Assembly (NCBI RefSeq): GCF_000196895.1
Contig: NC_014297.1
Location: forward strand, 682,001 to 746,000
DNA length: 64,000 nucleotides
Reading direction: 5' to 3'
Origin: Halalkalicoccus jeotgali B3
GTDB taxonomy: Archaea; Halobacteriota; Halobacteria; Halobacteriales; Halalkalicoccaceae
In this document: piece by piece, positions 1 to 8,195 of the stretch
Numbering within the stretch: position 1 is the first letter of the stretch
Layout of the letters: each line of letters opens with the position of its first letter
The notes under the pieces: model-generated
Told to the model about the DNA's origin: nothing
The model's database searches: none
The model's input: the letters and a program-made list of their open reading frames with translations, nothing else
Translations under genes and position numbers: made by a program

Positions 1-1031
1 TCCGTGACCGCGCTCCGATAGGCGGCGTAGGCCGGTCGGTCCTCGCCGTCGATTCGCACGGTCGTCGTTCCGCGCGCGCCGTCGAACACCGCCCAGTCGG
101 TTTCCTTGTCGACATCGAACCAGTTGGCCATCCGGACGCCCGCGTCGGCGAAAAACTCGAACGCTCCGGCGATCCACTCGTCCTTCTGCTCGGAGTCGAA
201 CCCATCCTCGATCGCCGAGGAGCTCCCGAATTCGGGGATCGAAAGCGGCGTGTCGTCGCCGGCGAGCGCCCGCAACCGATCGATCATCGGGTCGAACACC
301 TCTCGGACCGATCGCCACGCCGACCACTCCCGGCTCGCTCCCCAGTTGTACCCGTCGATGCCGAGCCAGTCGACGTACGCGTCGCCGGGGTAATACTCCT
401 CGACGGCATGGCCGCCGACATCCTCCGAGTTGGGCGACCAGATCCACCGGACGTGCGTCGGTTCCAGGGCGGTTTCATCCAGCCGATCGTGGAGCGTTCG
501 CCACATCCGCACGTAATCCTCCGGGGTCGCATCGGGGTGGACGGTTGCCCACGGGTACCAGTCCCCGTTCATCTCGTGGGCGGGCCGGAAGTAAAACCGC
601 CGCTCCTCGTTGCCGGCAAACACCCACGATTCGAGCAGGCTCATCCACTCCTCAAGCAGGTCGTCGTAGTGCCCCTCCTGAAACCGCCGTTCGAGCGGCA
701 CGATCGCCTCGCTCTCGTCAGATACGAACGGCTCCCACGTGAGAAGCGGGACGTGCCCGCGCTCCCAGACGGCCGTCATCGCCCGCTCGACCCGCTCTCG
801 CGTTCGCTCGTCGTCGAGGTCCGTGCCGGTAAACAGCGTCACGACCGACGGCCGACCCGTGAGCCACTCCTCGTGGCGGTCGAGCGTCCGGATCTGCTCT
901 CGGAGTTCTCCCCCGCCGGGGAAGACCCCAACGAGCATCGTATGCTCCCCTCCGAGCCCCTGACAGCCCACGAGGCCACCGCTCGTGATCAGTCCCATCG
1001 TCCGAAGTGCGCGCCGCCGGGAGGTCAACAT
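1..1031 (-). CDS. GH26-type beta-mannanase-like Tat lipoprotein (3' end outside window)
   Basis: Probable secreted glycoside hydrolase acting on mannan-like or related beta-glycans. The N-terminus has a twin-arginine stretch (SRRRALRT, residues 4-11), a short hydrophobic segment and a lipobox ending at Cys23 (GGLVGC), so a lipid-anchored Tat substrate on the outer membrane face is likely. The GH26 acid/base motif HEMNG is at about residues 152-156 (Glu153) followed by DWYPW, and the likely nucleophile is Glu267 in IPEFGSS. About 343 codons are visible and the frame runs off the window, so the C-terminus is unseen. It is divergent from the broken glycosyltransferase at 1156. In a glycan locus it could trim or release the polymer made by its neighbours. 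The family call rests on motifs; the true substrate is unknown. Confidence 0.82.
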   Translation of the reverse strand, partial: MLTSRRRALRTMGLITSGGLVGCQGLGGEHTMLVGVFPGGGELREQIRTLDRHEEWLTGRPSVVTLFTGTDLDDERTRERVERAMTAVWERGHVPLLTWEPFVSDESEAIVPLERRFQEGHYDDLLEEWMSLLESWVFAGNEERRFYFRPAHEMNGDWYPWATVHPDATPEDYVRMWRTLHDRLDETALEPTHVRWIWSPNSEDVGGHAVEEYYPGDAYVDWLGIDGYNWGASREWSAWRSVREVFDPMIDRLRALAGDDTPLSIPEFGSSSAIEDGFDSEQKDEWIAGAFEFFADAGVRMANWFDVDKETDWAVFDGARGTTTVRIDGEDRPAYAAYRSAVT

Positions 1032-1043
1032 CGGTGGCTGTCG

Positions 1044-1059
1044 TCCCCTCTAGAGGGGA
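1044..1059. promoter_or_regulatory. Perfect 16-bp palindrome upstream of the mannanase gene
   Basis: TCCCCTCTAGAGGGGA is identical to its reverse complement. It lies 12 bases upstream of the mannanase start codon, in the shared intergenic region with the divergent glycosyltransferase. It could be an operator or an RNA hairpin in the 5' leader; nothing in the sequence decides between them. Confidence 0.5.
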
Positions 1060-1124
1060 TCTCCATGCAAAAGGATGCCTGCTGACCCCTGAGGAACGAC
1101 GAACACCTACCTGAATGTTAGAAT

Positions 1125-1138
1125 AAATTTATATACAA
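1125..1138 (+). promoter_or_regulatory. TATA-box region for the glycosyltransferase at 1156
   Basis: The AT-rich stretch AAATTTATATAC sits about 22-28 bases upstream of the ATG at 1156, the spacing expected for an archaeal TATA box driving a leaderless transcript. Confidence 0.5.
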
Positions 1139-1155
1139 AATAAAACCAACAATAA

Positions 1156-2406
1156 ATGGCAATGATCGATTTCTTCCTCGACTCTCCGGTCGTCGCTCTG
1201 CTCGTCATCTCCCTGTGGATCGCGCTGGCCTTGTACGGGCTTTCAGCGGTCTGGTGGCTCGTCGAGACGGTCATCCTCGCGCGCGGGTATGCTGTCGATC
1301 CCGACGAGGCCGAGTGGGGGTTCGACGAGATTCAGGTCCGGATTCTCACCGTTGACGCCGAATCCGTGGTCCAGGCGACCGTCAACGCCGTTCCCGAAGC
1401 GATCGACGACGTCCACGTGATCGCCGAAGCGCCGATCTCGATCGACGGGGCCGCCGTCCACGTCGTTCCCGACGACTTCGAGTGTGAGGCCACCAACAAA
1501 GGACGGGCCGTCGAGTGGGCGCGTCAGACGGTGCCCTGCAGCAAGGAGTACGTGCTATATCTGGACGAGGACACCGTCATGGCCGGCTTCTCGGGGCTTC
1601 CGGATGCGGACGTGATTCAGTTCACCGAGAAACCGATCTACACCGGCTCGCGGGTGGCGTATCTGTGTGAGGTGTTCCGCGTCGGCTACCAGTATGAGCA
1701 GTTCGGGTTCCATCGTCTACGATACCCGCTGTACGCCTGGGGTGGCGGCGTCGCGGTCCGTACGTCCCTCGAAGAACGGGTGACCTGGGACGTCTCGACG
1801 ATCACGGAGGACACGAACTTCATCTGACGTGCGGCCGACGCCGGGTCGATCTCCTTTGCCATGCTCGACTCGCGATTCAGGAACCAGGCGCCGCCGTCGA
1901 TTCGGGCGATGATCCGTCAGCGTCGGCGCTGGATCTCCGGGACGCTCGCCGACGGGGGGCTGTTGCCGCTCCACTATCGTCCGCTGTATCTCACCCGTAT
2001 CGTCGCGTGGGCGTTCTCGCCGCTGGTCCCGATCCTCGTCCTTGCGGCGGCGCTGTTTCCGACGACGGCCCCGACCATGGAGTGGTACCGGCCGATCTCG
2101 CTCATGCTGTTCGGAATGTTGTTCGTCTACATGGCCGTTGGCCTGCTCGGCTATCGCAAGCATCCGCTTTTGTGGCCTCTCTTTATCGTCGCGACGCCGA
2201 TCGCGTTCGTGACCCACTCGATCGGGGCGCTGTGGGGGATCGTTCGGCCGGTGGAAACGTTCGAGGTGACCGAAAAGGTCACCCCCGACGTGATCGAAGA
2301 GCGCCACAACGAGCTCGCTGCGGGCGATCTCACCGACCACGACGGGACCGAACGTCTCGTCCGCGAAAACGAGGGCGCGTTCGTCACGAACGTTTTTGAC
2401 GACTGA
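1156..2406 (+). pseudogene. Family 2 membrane glycosyltransferase interrupted by one in-frame TGA
   Basis: A GT2 transferase of about 416 codons split by a single TGA at 1825-1827. Both halves lie in the same frame. The first half (223 aa) has an N-terminal membrane segment, a LDEDT acidic motif (residues ~136-140), a GGGV segment and TEDTNFI directly before the stop. The second half continues as RAADAG, carries the RQRRRW motif typical of processive GT2 enzymes, then several membrane segments and a soluble tail. Related enzymes commonly have EDTNF followed by an aromatic residue and RAA, so TGG (Trp) to TGA is the simplest history. No frameshift is needed. Alternatives are a sequencing error or two separately translated halves (an ATG exists at 1861). 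It sits next to other glycan genes and probably acted in polymer synthesis at the membrane. Confidence 0.8.
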
Positions 2407-2879
2407 CCGCCGCGTAGTTCAGCCCCGTCAGTTGACGACCGCTGTCGGCACGTTCGGTGCCCTGTTCGATCCGCGTCGTGTTCGTCCACGAGAGGCCCTG
2501 CTTACGCAGGACATCGGGTAGATACTTGCGGTCAATGGGTCGCGGAACTGTTTGTATCCGGACACGAGCAGCGGGCGTAGAGCAACAGACGCCAGTCTTC
2601 GCCCTCGATCTGCACCCCTAGCGCGGCGACCGTTGTTCCGACGTACCCGCTGCTGACGACTGCGAGATCCATTGTATGAGTCGTCATCCCTCGTTGTGAC
2701 TGGGGTTGGAATCTCGATACCGTCGGTCGTCTGTTCGACCCTCCCGACGCGAACCATCGATCGATCGTGATCCGCAGTATCGGTTCCGAGGCGGACCCCG
2801 CTCGACAGTTTTCACCACCCGTTTGCCCGTACATATCAATTATCGGAATGCTTTTGTCCGCTGACGAGAGTGCTCGACC
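2407..2879. other. Gene-poor interval with degraded coding sequence
   Basis: No intact gene is visible. The minus strand holds the dehydrogenase remnant at 2532-2672. Further along the same strand, about 2400-2530, is an open segment with haloarchaeal codon usage reading KYLPDVLRKQG and ending in GLNYAAV; I cannot assign it to a family. The end next to 2880 presumably carries the promoter of the epimerase. This looks like a scar of deletion and decay. Confidence 0.5.
2532..2672 (-). pseudogene. N-terminal remnant of a UDP-glucose/nucleotide-sugar 6-dehydrogenase
   Basis: The 46-residue frame opens with MDLAVVSSGYVGTTVAA, matching the start and Rossmann GxGxxG-type turn of UDP-glucose dehydrogenases (usual form VVGSGYVGTTVAA; here the first Gly of the turn is Ser). 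After about residue 17 similarity stops and an unrelated tail of about 29 residues follows before the stop. An intact enzyme is about 400-430 residues, so this is a fragment left by a large internal deletion. Such enzymes make UDP-glucuronate for glycan synthesis, which fits the locus. The assignment rests on a short motif. Confidence 0.6.
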
Positions 2880-3770
2880 GTGAACATACTGATCACTGGT
2901 GGAGCCGGGTTCATCGGAAGCCACCTCGTTGACGCGCTCGTAGCCGACCACGAGGTTACCGTCCTCGACGACTTCTCCAGTGGTCGCCGGTCGAACGTTC
3001 ACGACTCCGCGACCGTCGTCGAAGGGGACGTCCGGGACGAGCAAACGATAGCGGAGGCCGCCGGTGACGTCGACGTGATCTTCCACGAGGCCGCGAGCGT
3101 CAGCGTCGAGCGCTCGGTCGCCGAACCAGAATACAGCCACGCCGTCAACGTCGATGCGACGCTCTCGCTGCTGGAGACCGCCCGGAAACGCGACGCACGG
3201 TGTGTCCTCGCGTCGAGCGCCGCGGTCTACGGCGAGCCCGCGTCGGTGCCGATCCCCGAATCCGAACCGCTGGCGCCCACGTCGCCCTACGGGATCGAAA
3301 AGACCAGCATCGACCAGTACGCCCGTGTCTACAACGAGCTCTACGACCTGCCGACGGTCGCCCTGCGATATTTCAACGTCTACGGACCCCGACAGACGGC
3401 CGGCGATTACAGCGGCGTCATCAGTACGTTTCTCGACCAAGCCCGGGCGAACGACCCGATCACGGTCCATGGCGACGGCACTCAGACGCGCGATTTCGTC
3501 CACGTCGAGGACGTCGTTCGGGTGAACCTGCTCGCGATGGAAACCGACCACGTCGGCGAGGCCTACAACGTAGGTACCGGCGATACCGTCACGATCGCGG
3601 AACTCGCTCGCGCCGTCAGGGAAGTCGTCGGGTCGGACTCGGAGATCGTTCACACCGAGGGCCGGGCCGGGGACATCAACCACAGCTGTGCGGAGATCAC
3701 GAAAGCCCGCGAGCGGCTGGGCTACGAGCCGACGGTCCCCCTAGCGGACGGACTCGGGACGCTGACGTGA
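2880..3770 (+). CDS. NAD-dependent sugar-nucleotide epimerase/dehydratase
   Basis: Extended short-chain dehydrogenase acting on a nucleotide sugar, most like UDP-glucose 4-epimerases. It starts with GTG at 2880. The NAD-binding GGAGFIG turn is at residues 7-13, the Asp that binds the adenosine ribose at ~30, the catalytic Ser region (ASSAAVYG) at 111-118, and the YxxxK pair at Tyr137/Lys141. At 296 aa it is slightly shorter than many family members (about 305-330), mainly at the C-terminus. It lies between the dehydrogenase remnant and the FemAB-like gene, 52 bases before the latter, so the two may be co-transcribed. The exact sugar cannot be told from sequence. Confidence 0.88.
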   Translation: MNILITGGAGFIGSHLVDALVADHEVTVLDDFSSGRRSNVHDSATVVEGDVRDEQTIAEAAGDVDVIFHEAASVSVERSVAEPEYSHAVNVDATLSLLETARKRDARCVLASSAAVYGEPASVPIPESEPLAPTSPYGIEKTSIDQYARVYNELYDLPTVALRYFNVYGPRQTAGDYSGVISTFLDQARANDPITVHGDGTQTRDFVHVEDVVRVNLLAMETDHVGEAYNVGTGDTVTIAELARAVREVVGSDSEIVHTEGRAGDINHSCAEITKARERLGYEPTVPLADGLGTLT

Positions 3771-3822
3771 GTCTATCGACGACGAACGTCTATCTGTACG
3801 ACGACATTCGACACCGATTACG

Positions 3823-4854
3823 ATGAAGATAACAAAATTGACAGACGCGGATCGATGGGAGGAGTTCGTGCGGGAAAACAACGGTCCTGTTTTCGACAGT
3901 TGGACGTGGGGGAAACTCTGTGAGGAGTGTGGCCACCGGACGTACTTCTGGGGCGTCGAGGAGGACGGGGAGTTGCTCGCGTGTCTCCCCCTCGTCTACA
4001 TGCGCAGTCGCCTGTTCGGCGATCAGCTCGTCTCGATGCCCTACAGCGCCTACGGCTCCGTCGTGAGCGCCCCCGATGCCCCCGAAGAGGCCGTTCACCT
4101 CCTGCTCGAACCGGTCCGGGACCTCGCCGACGAACTCGACGTCGACCTCGTCAGCCTCCGGGGACGCGATCTGGGCGACCCACCCGGGTTCGAACGTGCC
4201 GAGCGGTTCGTCACCTTCGACATCCCCCTGACCGGCGACCCCGAGGACGCCTGGGATGCACTCGACGGATCGACCCGCAACCACGTTCGCAAGGCCGAAA
4301 AGAACGGCGTCGAGTACCGGCGGGCGACCTCGAAGGCGGACCTCCGGCGGTACTACGACCTGTATCTGAAGAACATGCGAGCCTTCGGCAGCCCGCCCTA
4401 TTCGTTCTCGTTTTTCACCTACCTCTGGGAGGAACTCGGAGAGGGGATGGTGGTCGAACTCGCACTCAAGGACGACCACCTGATCAACGGCCAGATCCGG
4501 TTTCCCTACGGGGATCGCTGTTTCGACTGGGGCGGGGTCAGCGACTACGAGTACCGCGACCTCCAGGGCGGAAGCTTCCTGCTGTGGAACGCCATCGAGC
4601 GCGCCTGCGAGGCCGGGTACGGGACGTACACGCTCGGCCGAACGCGGGAGGGGACCGGCGTCTACAGCTTCAAAAAGAGCTGGGGCGGCCAGAAGGTCCG
4701 GTTTGCGGACTACCACTACTCTCCTAACGGATCGATCGACCTGCCGGATCCCGACGACGAGAAGTACGACCGCCTCAAAGACGTCTGGGAGCGCCTGCCG
4801 CTGAAGGTAACCGAGCTAGTCGGCCCGCCGATTCGGCGCGATATCAGCCTCTGA
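3823..4854 (+). CDS. FemAB-like GNAT-fold acyl/aminoacyl transferase
   Basis: The 343-residue protein resembles the FemAB/BioF2-like (Acetyltransf_6) group: an N-terminal half beginning FDSWTWGKL and ending with the first GNAT-like fold, then RNHVRKAEKNG at about 150-160, and a C-terminal GNAT half with WGGVSDYEYRDLQGG and FKKSWGG. In bacteria FemAB enzymes move amino acids from tRNA to peptidoglycan, and relatives occur in exopolysaccharide/exosortase loci. Archaea have no murein, so a role in amidating or acylating a surface glycan is an inference from its neighbours. Its 3' end overlaps the convergent GT4 gene by 39 bases. Confidence 0.78.
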   Translation: MKITKLTDADRWEEFVRENNGPVFDSWTWGKLCEECGHRTYFWGVEEDGELLACLPLVYMRSRLFGDQLVSMPYSAYGSVVSAPDAPEEAVHLLLEPVRDLADELDVDLVSLRGRDLGDPPGFERAERFVTFDIPLTGDPEDAWDALDGSTRNHVRKAEKNGVEYRRATSKADLRRYYDLYLKNMRAFGSPPYSFSFFTYLWEELGEGMVVELALKDDHLINGQIRFPYGDRCFDWGGVSDYEYRDLQGGSFLLWNAIERACEAGYGTYTLGRTREGTGVYSFKKSWGGQKVRFADYHYSPNGSIDLPDPDDEKYDRLKDVWERLPLKVTELVGPPIRRDISL

Positions 4855-6015
4855 TCGGGGTTCTTCGAGGATCGACTCGTAGAGGTCGAGATACCGCTCG
4901 GCGATCGAGTCCCACGAGAGGCGATCGCCCTGTAGGGCACTGTTCTCGCCCATCCGGGTGCGTTTCTCGGGGTCCTCGAGCAGGTCCACGATCGCGTCGG
5001 CGAGCGCGTTCGGGTCCTCCGGGGGGACGACCTCGCCACAGCCCGCCTCCCCGACGAGTTTCGAGAACTCGCCCGCCGTCGAGGCGACCACGGGCTTGCC
5101 GAAGGCAAAGGCCGTCGCGAGCGTTCCGCTGTGTCCCTTGGTACCACCGCTCTGGCGCCTGTAGGGGACGGCGACGAGGGCGGCCCGCGAGAAGAACGTT
5201 CCGACCTCGTCGTTGGGGATGAAGTGGTCGTGGATCTCGAAGGTATCGGGATGGCGGTCGATGATTTCGCGTGAGCGCCGTCCGAACCGTCCGTTCCCGG
5301 CGACCAGGAGCGTCGCGTCGGGAACCCGCTCGCGTACGAGCGCCATGGCCTTCACGAGCGTGTCGATCCCCTTTGCGGGGATGATGTGCCCGAAAAACAA
5401 CACCGTGTGGGGCTCTTCGGGGCGTTTCTCGTAGTCGTACTCGCCGAACATGTCGTTGACCCCGTGGGGGATGACCGACACCGACTCCGGATCCGAGACG
5501 CGCTCTCGCAGAACGGTTCGCTGGTTTTCGGTGTGGACGATCGAACGACGGACGTCGAGGTCGGGGATCAGCGCCTCAACGATCCCTTCGAGGGCGTCGG
5601 GCGGTCGCGAGAGCGGAACCCGTTCGACCGGGACTTCGTGGTGTGTCACGACGAACGGGTAGCGCTCGTCGAGGCGGTAGCGCTTCGCGAAGAACTTCAC
5701 CTGCGGGAACAGCCCCGTTGGATCGTGGACGATGTCGGGATCGACCGCCTCGATCAATCGGAGGTTCTTATAGGAGGCCAGCGCCTTCAGGTTGCGCCGA
5801 ACGTCGAAGTTGAACTTCCGCAGCTCCGGCAACGAGATGTTCATCGACTCGAACGTGTTCAGAACCCGCACGTCCTCGGAGAAGACGTCGTCGGCGGTCG
5901 TTTCTTCGGGTTTGAACACTGTCACGTCGGCGTGCTTGGCGACGGCGTTCGCGAGTTGCGCAGCATAGTGAGGGAGTCCGCCGCTGTTTTGAGAAAGCAC
6001 GTACGCTATTTCCAT
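4816..6015 (-). CDS. Family 4 glycosyltransferase (GT-B fold)
   Basis: A 399-residue retaining glycosyltransferase. The N-terminal Rossmann half begins MEIAYVLSQNSGGLPHYA, with the glycine-rich acceptor loop; the C-terminal half has VLFFGHIIPAKGIDTLV (residues ~205-221), the nucleotide-sugar-binding segment AFGKPVVAS and a downstream Glu (TAGEFSKL), as in GT4 enzymes. It is cytoplasmic or membrane-peripheral and presumably adds a sugar to a lipid-linked glycan. The TTATAT-like stretch upstream (about 6040-6050) may be its promoter. Donor and acceptor are unknown. Confidence 0.9.
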   Translation of the reverse strand: MEIAYVLSQNSGGLPHYAAQLANAVAKHADVTVFKPEETTADDVFSEDVRVLNTFESMNISLPELRKFNFDVRRNLKALASYKNLRLIEAVDPDIVHDPTGLFPQVKFFAKRYRLDERYPFVVTHHEVPVERVPLSRPPDALEGIVEALIPDLDVRRSIVHTENQRTVLRERVSDPESVSVIPHGVNDMFGEYDYEKRPEEPHTVLFFGHIIPAKGIDTLVKAMALVRERVPDATLLVAGNGRFGRRSREIIDRHPDTFEIHDHFIPNDEVGTFFSRAALVAVPYRRQSGGTKGHSGTLATAFAFGKPVVASTAGEFSKLVGEAGCGEVVPPEDPNALADAIVDLLEDPEKRTRMGENSALQGDRLSWDSIAERYLDLYESILEEPRSEADIAPNRRAD

Positions 6016-6134
6016 CGTCTCACACTACGCCGTGGCGACAGTTATATTGTACTAACGGATTCGACACGACGTCGAATTAATTGAGATCCGAGTAGTCGGG
6101 ATCCTACCGGGTTCGGGGACTCGGACGGGTCGAC

Positions 6135-6941
6135 TCACCGATCCGACCCGAGAACGACGTCGAACAGGAGGTAAAAGACGGCGCTCCCGAGCAGGCCGAC
6201 GACCGGGAGCGGGGAGACGCCGATCTGTAGCGAGCGACAGAAGTAGGCCATCGCGTCCCGATACTCCCCGTCGTCGTGGCGGTAGTACCCCATCGCGAAG
6301 TACATCTGTCGATAGAAGACGTACGTGAAGGGTCTGACCTCCGGAACGCGCTCGCTGGCGAGTGAGACGTACTTCTTGCCCTCGGTCAGGTAGTGGGTCG
6401 CGTCGATCCGGCCGGACGACATGCTGGTTTCGTGGTATCGGGCGGTGAACGTTTCGCGACAGAAACAGACGCCCTCGCTCGCAGCTTCGAGCGCGAACAG
6501 GTGGTCTTCCCACCGGCCGAGTTCCTCCTCGAAACGCACGTCGACCTGTGCGGTGTCGAGGACGATCGAGGACATCACCTCGTTGAGGTCGCCGACGAAC
6601 AGTTCGTAGAAGAAGTCGTCGCGCGACATCGAAGGATCGCCGTCGAGACAGAGCCCGGCACCGGTTCGGTCCATCCGGACGAGTTGGCGCTCAAGTTTGT
6701 CGGGTTTCCAGAGGTCGTCGGCGTCGAGAAAGGCGACGTATCGCGTCGAGGCACGCTCGATACCGCGATTCCGCGTTGCTGCCGGCCCGCTCCCGTCGGG
6801 GTCCTCGACGACGATGGTTTCGGTCCGAACGGACTGTCGATCGATCGACCGTTTCGCCTCCTCCAGCATCCGTTCAGGCGTATGGGCCGAACTGTAGGGG
6901 ACGACGACCGAGACCGTCGGATCCGACTCCGTCCTCGACAT
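6135..6941 (-). CDS. Family 2 glycosyltransferase
   Basis: I chose the ATG at 6941 because the next gene upstream ends at 6992 and the GT2 fold (SVVVPYSS) begins 11 residues after this start. The product is 268 aa. It has VVVPY, the nucleotide-binding region, FLDADDLW (residues 71-78, metal-binding DxD) and the later ED pair (GRWEDHLF). A hydrophobic C-terminus (about 20 residues, GLLGSAVFYLLFDVVLG) may anchor it to the membrane. It follows the DUF1616 gene by about 50 bases on the same strand and is probably in the same operon. The sugar transferred is unknown. Confidence 0.85.
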   Translation of the reverse strand: MSRTESDPTVSVVVPYSSAHTPERMLEEAKRSIDRQSVRTETIVVEDPDGSGPAATRNRGIERASTRYVAFLDADDLWKPDKLERQLVRMDRTGAGLCLDGDPSMSRDDFFYELFVGDLNEVMSSIVLDTAQVDVRFEEELGRWEDHLFALEAASEGVCFCRETFTARYHETSMSSGRIDATHYLTEGKKYVSLASERVPEVRPFTYVFYRQMYFAMGYYRHDDGEYRDAMAYFCRSLQIGVSPLPVVGLLGSAVFYLLFDVVLGSDR

Positions 6942-6991
6942 ACCTACACAGTCCATGTGGGTGACCTTTACTATTGTGACCCGTGCCCGGA

Positions 6992-7978
6992 CTACCCGCC
7001 GGATTCGGTCACGTTGACCCACACGTACGCGCTCCGGTACGCCTCGCTCCCGTCGATCGTTTCCGGGGGCGTCCCGGTGTAGAGCAGATAGGTCAAGCGC
7101 AGGTTCTCGCCGGCCCGGTCGGGCGTGACGACGTGTTCGTTCTCGACGGTCTCACCGCTTTCGAGCGTGACCTCGAACCGGTCGAGTTCGCTCGCTGACT
7201 GGACGCTCTGTTCGCCCTCCGTCCCGACTTCCTGTAGCTGGATGACGACGGTGTAGGTGGTCGTTACCCCCTCCTCGTTACCGATGCCGACCACCAGCGG
7301 TTCTTCTTGCCCGACGGTTAGCTCGTCGGGATACTCCTCGGAGACGGTCCCGTTGGCCCCTTCCTGAAGGAGGTACAGCTCGGTGTAGCCGTCGCCCTGG
7401 ACGGGCCCCATCGCGTACGCGACGCCAAGCGTGCTGAGGACGACTAAGACCGCCACCCCTACCGCCACCGCCGCAACCGGACTTCCGTCGGAACGCGACG
7501 GTCCGAGAGAGCCAACCGCGTCGATCCACGCCACGGCCGGGCGACCGAACCGCTCGGCCGGCGTAAGCGAGAGTCGTCGGATCGCCCCGATGCCGCCGAA
7601 GGCGACGCTCAGAACGACGAGGATCCCGAGCGTCGTCGAACTCCCCCCGATTCCGGCGGGGGCTCCTCTCGCGATCAGCACCAGGAGTCCGCAACTCGCG
7701 GCGATCGATAGCGCCGCCCGTTCGAGGTGGCCGATCCGAAACCGGCTCCCTTCTGTCTTCGGGCCGGTCGGAGAACGCGGGAACAGGGCCGTGAGGAGGG
7801 CGTAGCCCGGCACGAAGCCGACGAACAGCGCGCGGGCCACGGTTCGAACGGGCGTGTTCTCGAACGCCGGGAGCGCCATCAGGGAGACGATCAGCACGCA
7901 CGAACCGACGGCGATCAGATCGGCGGGCGCTCGCCGGAGCGAGGAGCGACCTGCGCGCCCCTCGACGGTATCTTGCAT
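6992..7978 (-). CDS. DUF1616-type membrane protein
   Basis: The 328-residue protein has two N-terminal membrane segments (about 20-65), two more around 85-135, a fifth near 175-195, and a C-terminal extracytoplasmic domain of about 130 residues with beta-rich character (ELTVGQEEPLVVGIGNEEG, TYTVVIQLQEV). This layout matches DUF1616 proteins, which recur in archaeal glycan and S-layer loci. Function is not established. It is divergent from the beta-helix gene and starts an operon with the GT2 gene downstream. The C-terminal domain resembles Ig-like extracellular modules, so a role in handling exported glycan or protein is possible. Confidence 0.72.
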   Translation of the reverse strand: MQDTVEGRAGRSSLRRAPADLIAVGSCVLIVSLMALPAFENTPVRTVARALFVGFVPGYALLTALFPRSPTGPKTEGSRFRIGHLERAALSIAASCGLLVLIARGAPAGIGGSSTTLGILVVLSVAFGGIGAIRRLSLTPAERFGRPAVAWIDAVGSLGPSRSDGSPVAAVAVGVAVLVVLSTLGVAYAMGPVQGDGYTELYLLQEGANGTVSEEYPDELTVGQEEPLVVGIGNEEGVTTTYTVVIQLQEVGTEGEQSVQSASELDRFEVTLESGETVENEHVVTPDRAGENLRLTYLLYTGTPPETIDGSEAYRSAYVWVNVTESGG

Positions 7979-8195
7979 CGTCCGTACCTACCGTCGCAAC
8001 TGATATAAGTATGACAGTTGCTACGGCGATCGGGTCTCTTAATCCATCACTACCGTCATACGCAGAGAGACGCCCCATCGGCCGATAGCCGTCGTTCTCG
8101 GGACCGATGTCGGTTTGATCGCGCGTATAGTCACTCGTCTAAAACGAGTTGCTATCAATCAATCAATATTTGTCAGAGGAGGACGAAATCATCCT
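7979..8195. promoter_or_regulatory. Divergent promoter region between DUF1616 and beta-helix genes
   Basis: These 217 bases separate two head-to-head genes. An ACTGATATAAGTATG stretch near 8000-8014 lies just upstream of the DUF1616 start, and an AT-rich stretch ending in a GAGGAGGA ribosome-binding motif (8176-8183) precedes the ATG at 8196. No gene is evident inside. Confidence 0.45.

Noticed and set aside
2532-3683. Long minus-strand frame opposite the epimerase gene
   Set aside because: It is the antisense of the epimerase coding region with Arg/Val-rich composition; only its last 47 codons (the dehydrogenase remnant) have recognisable sequence.
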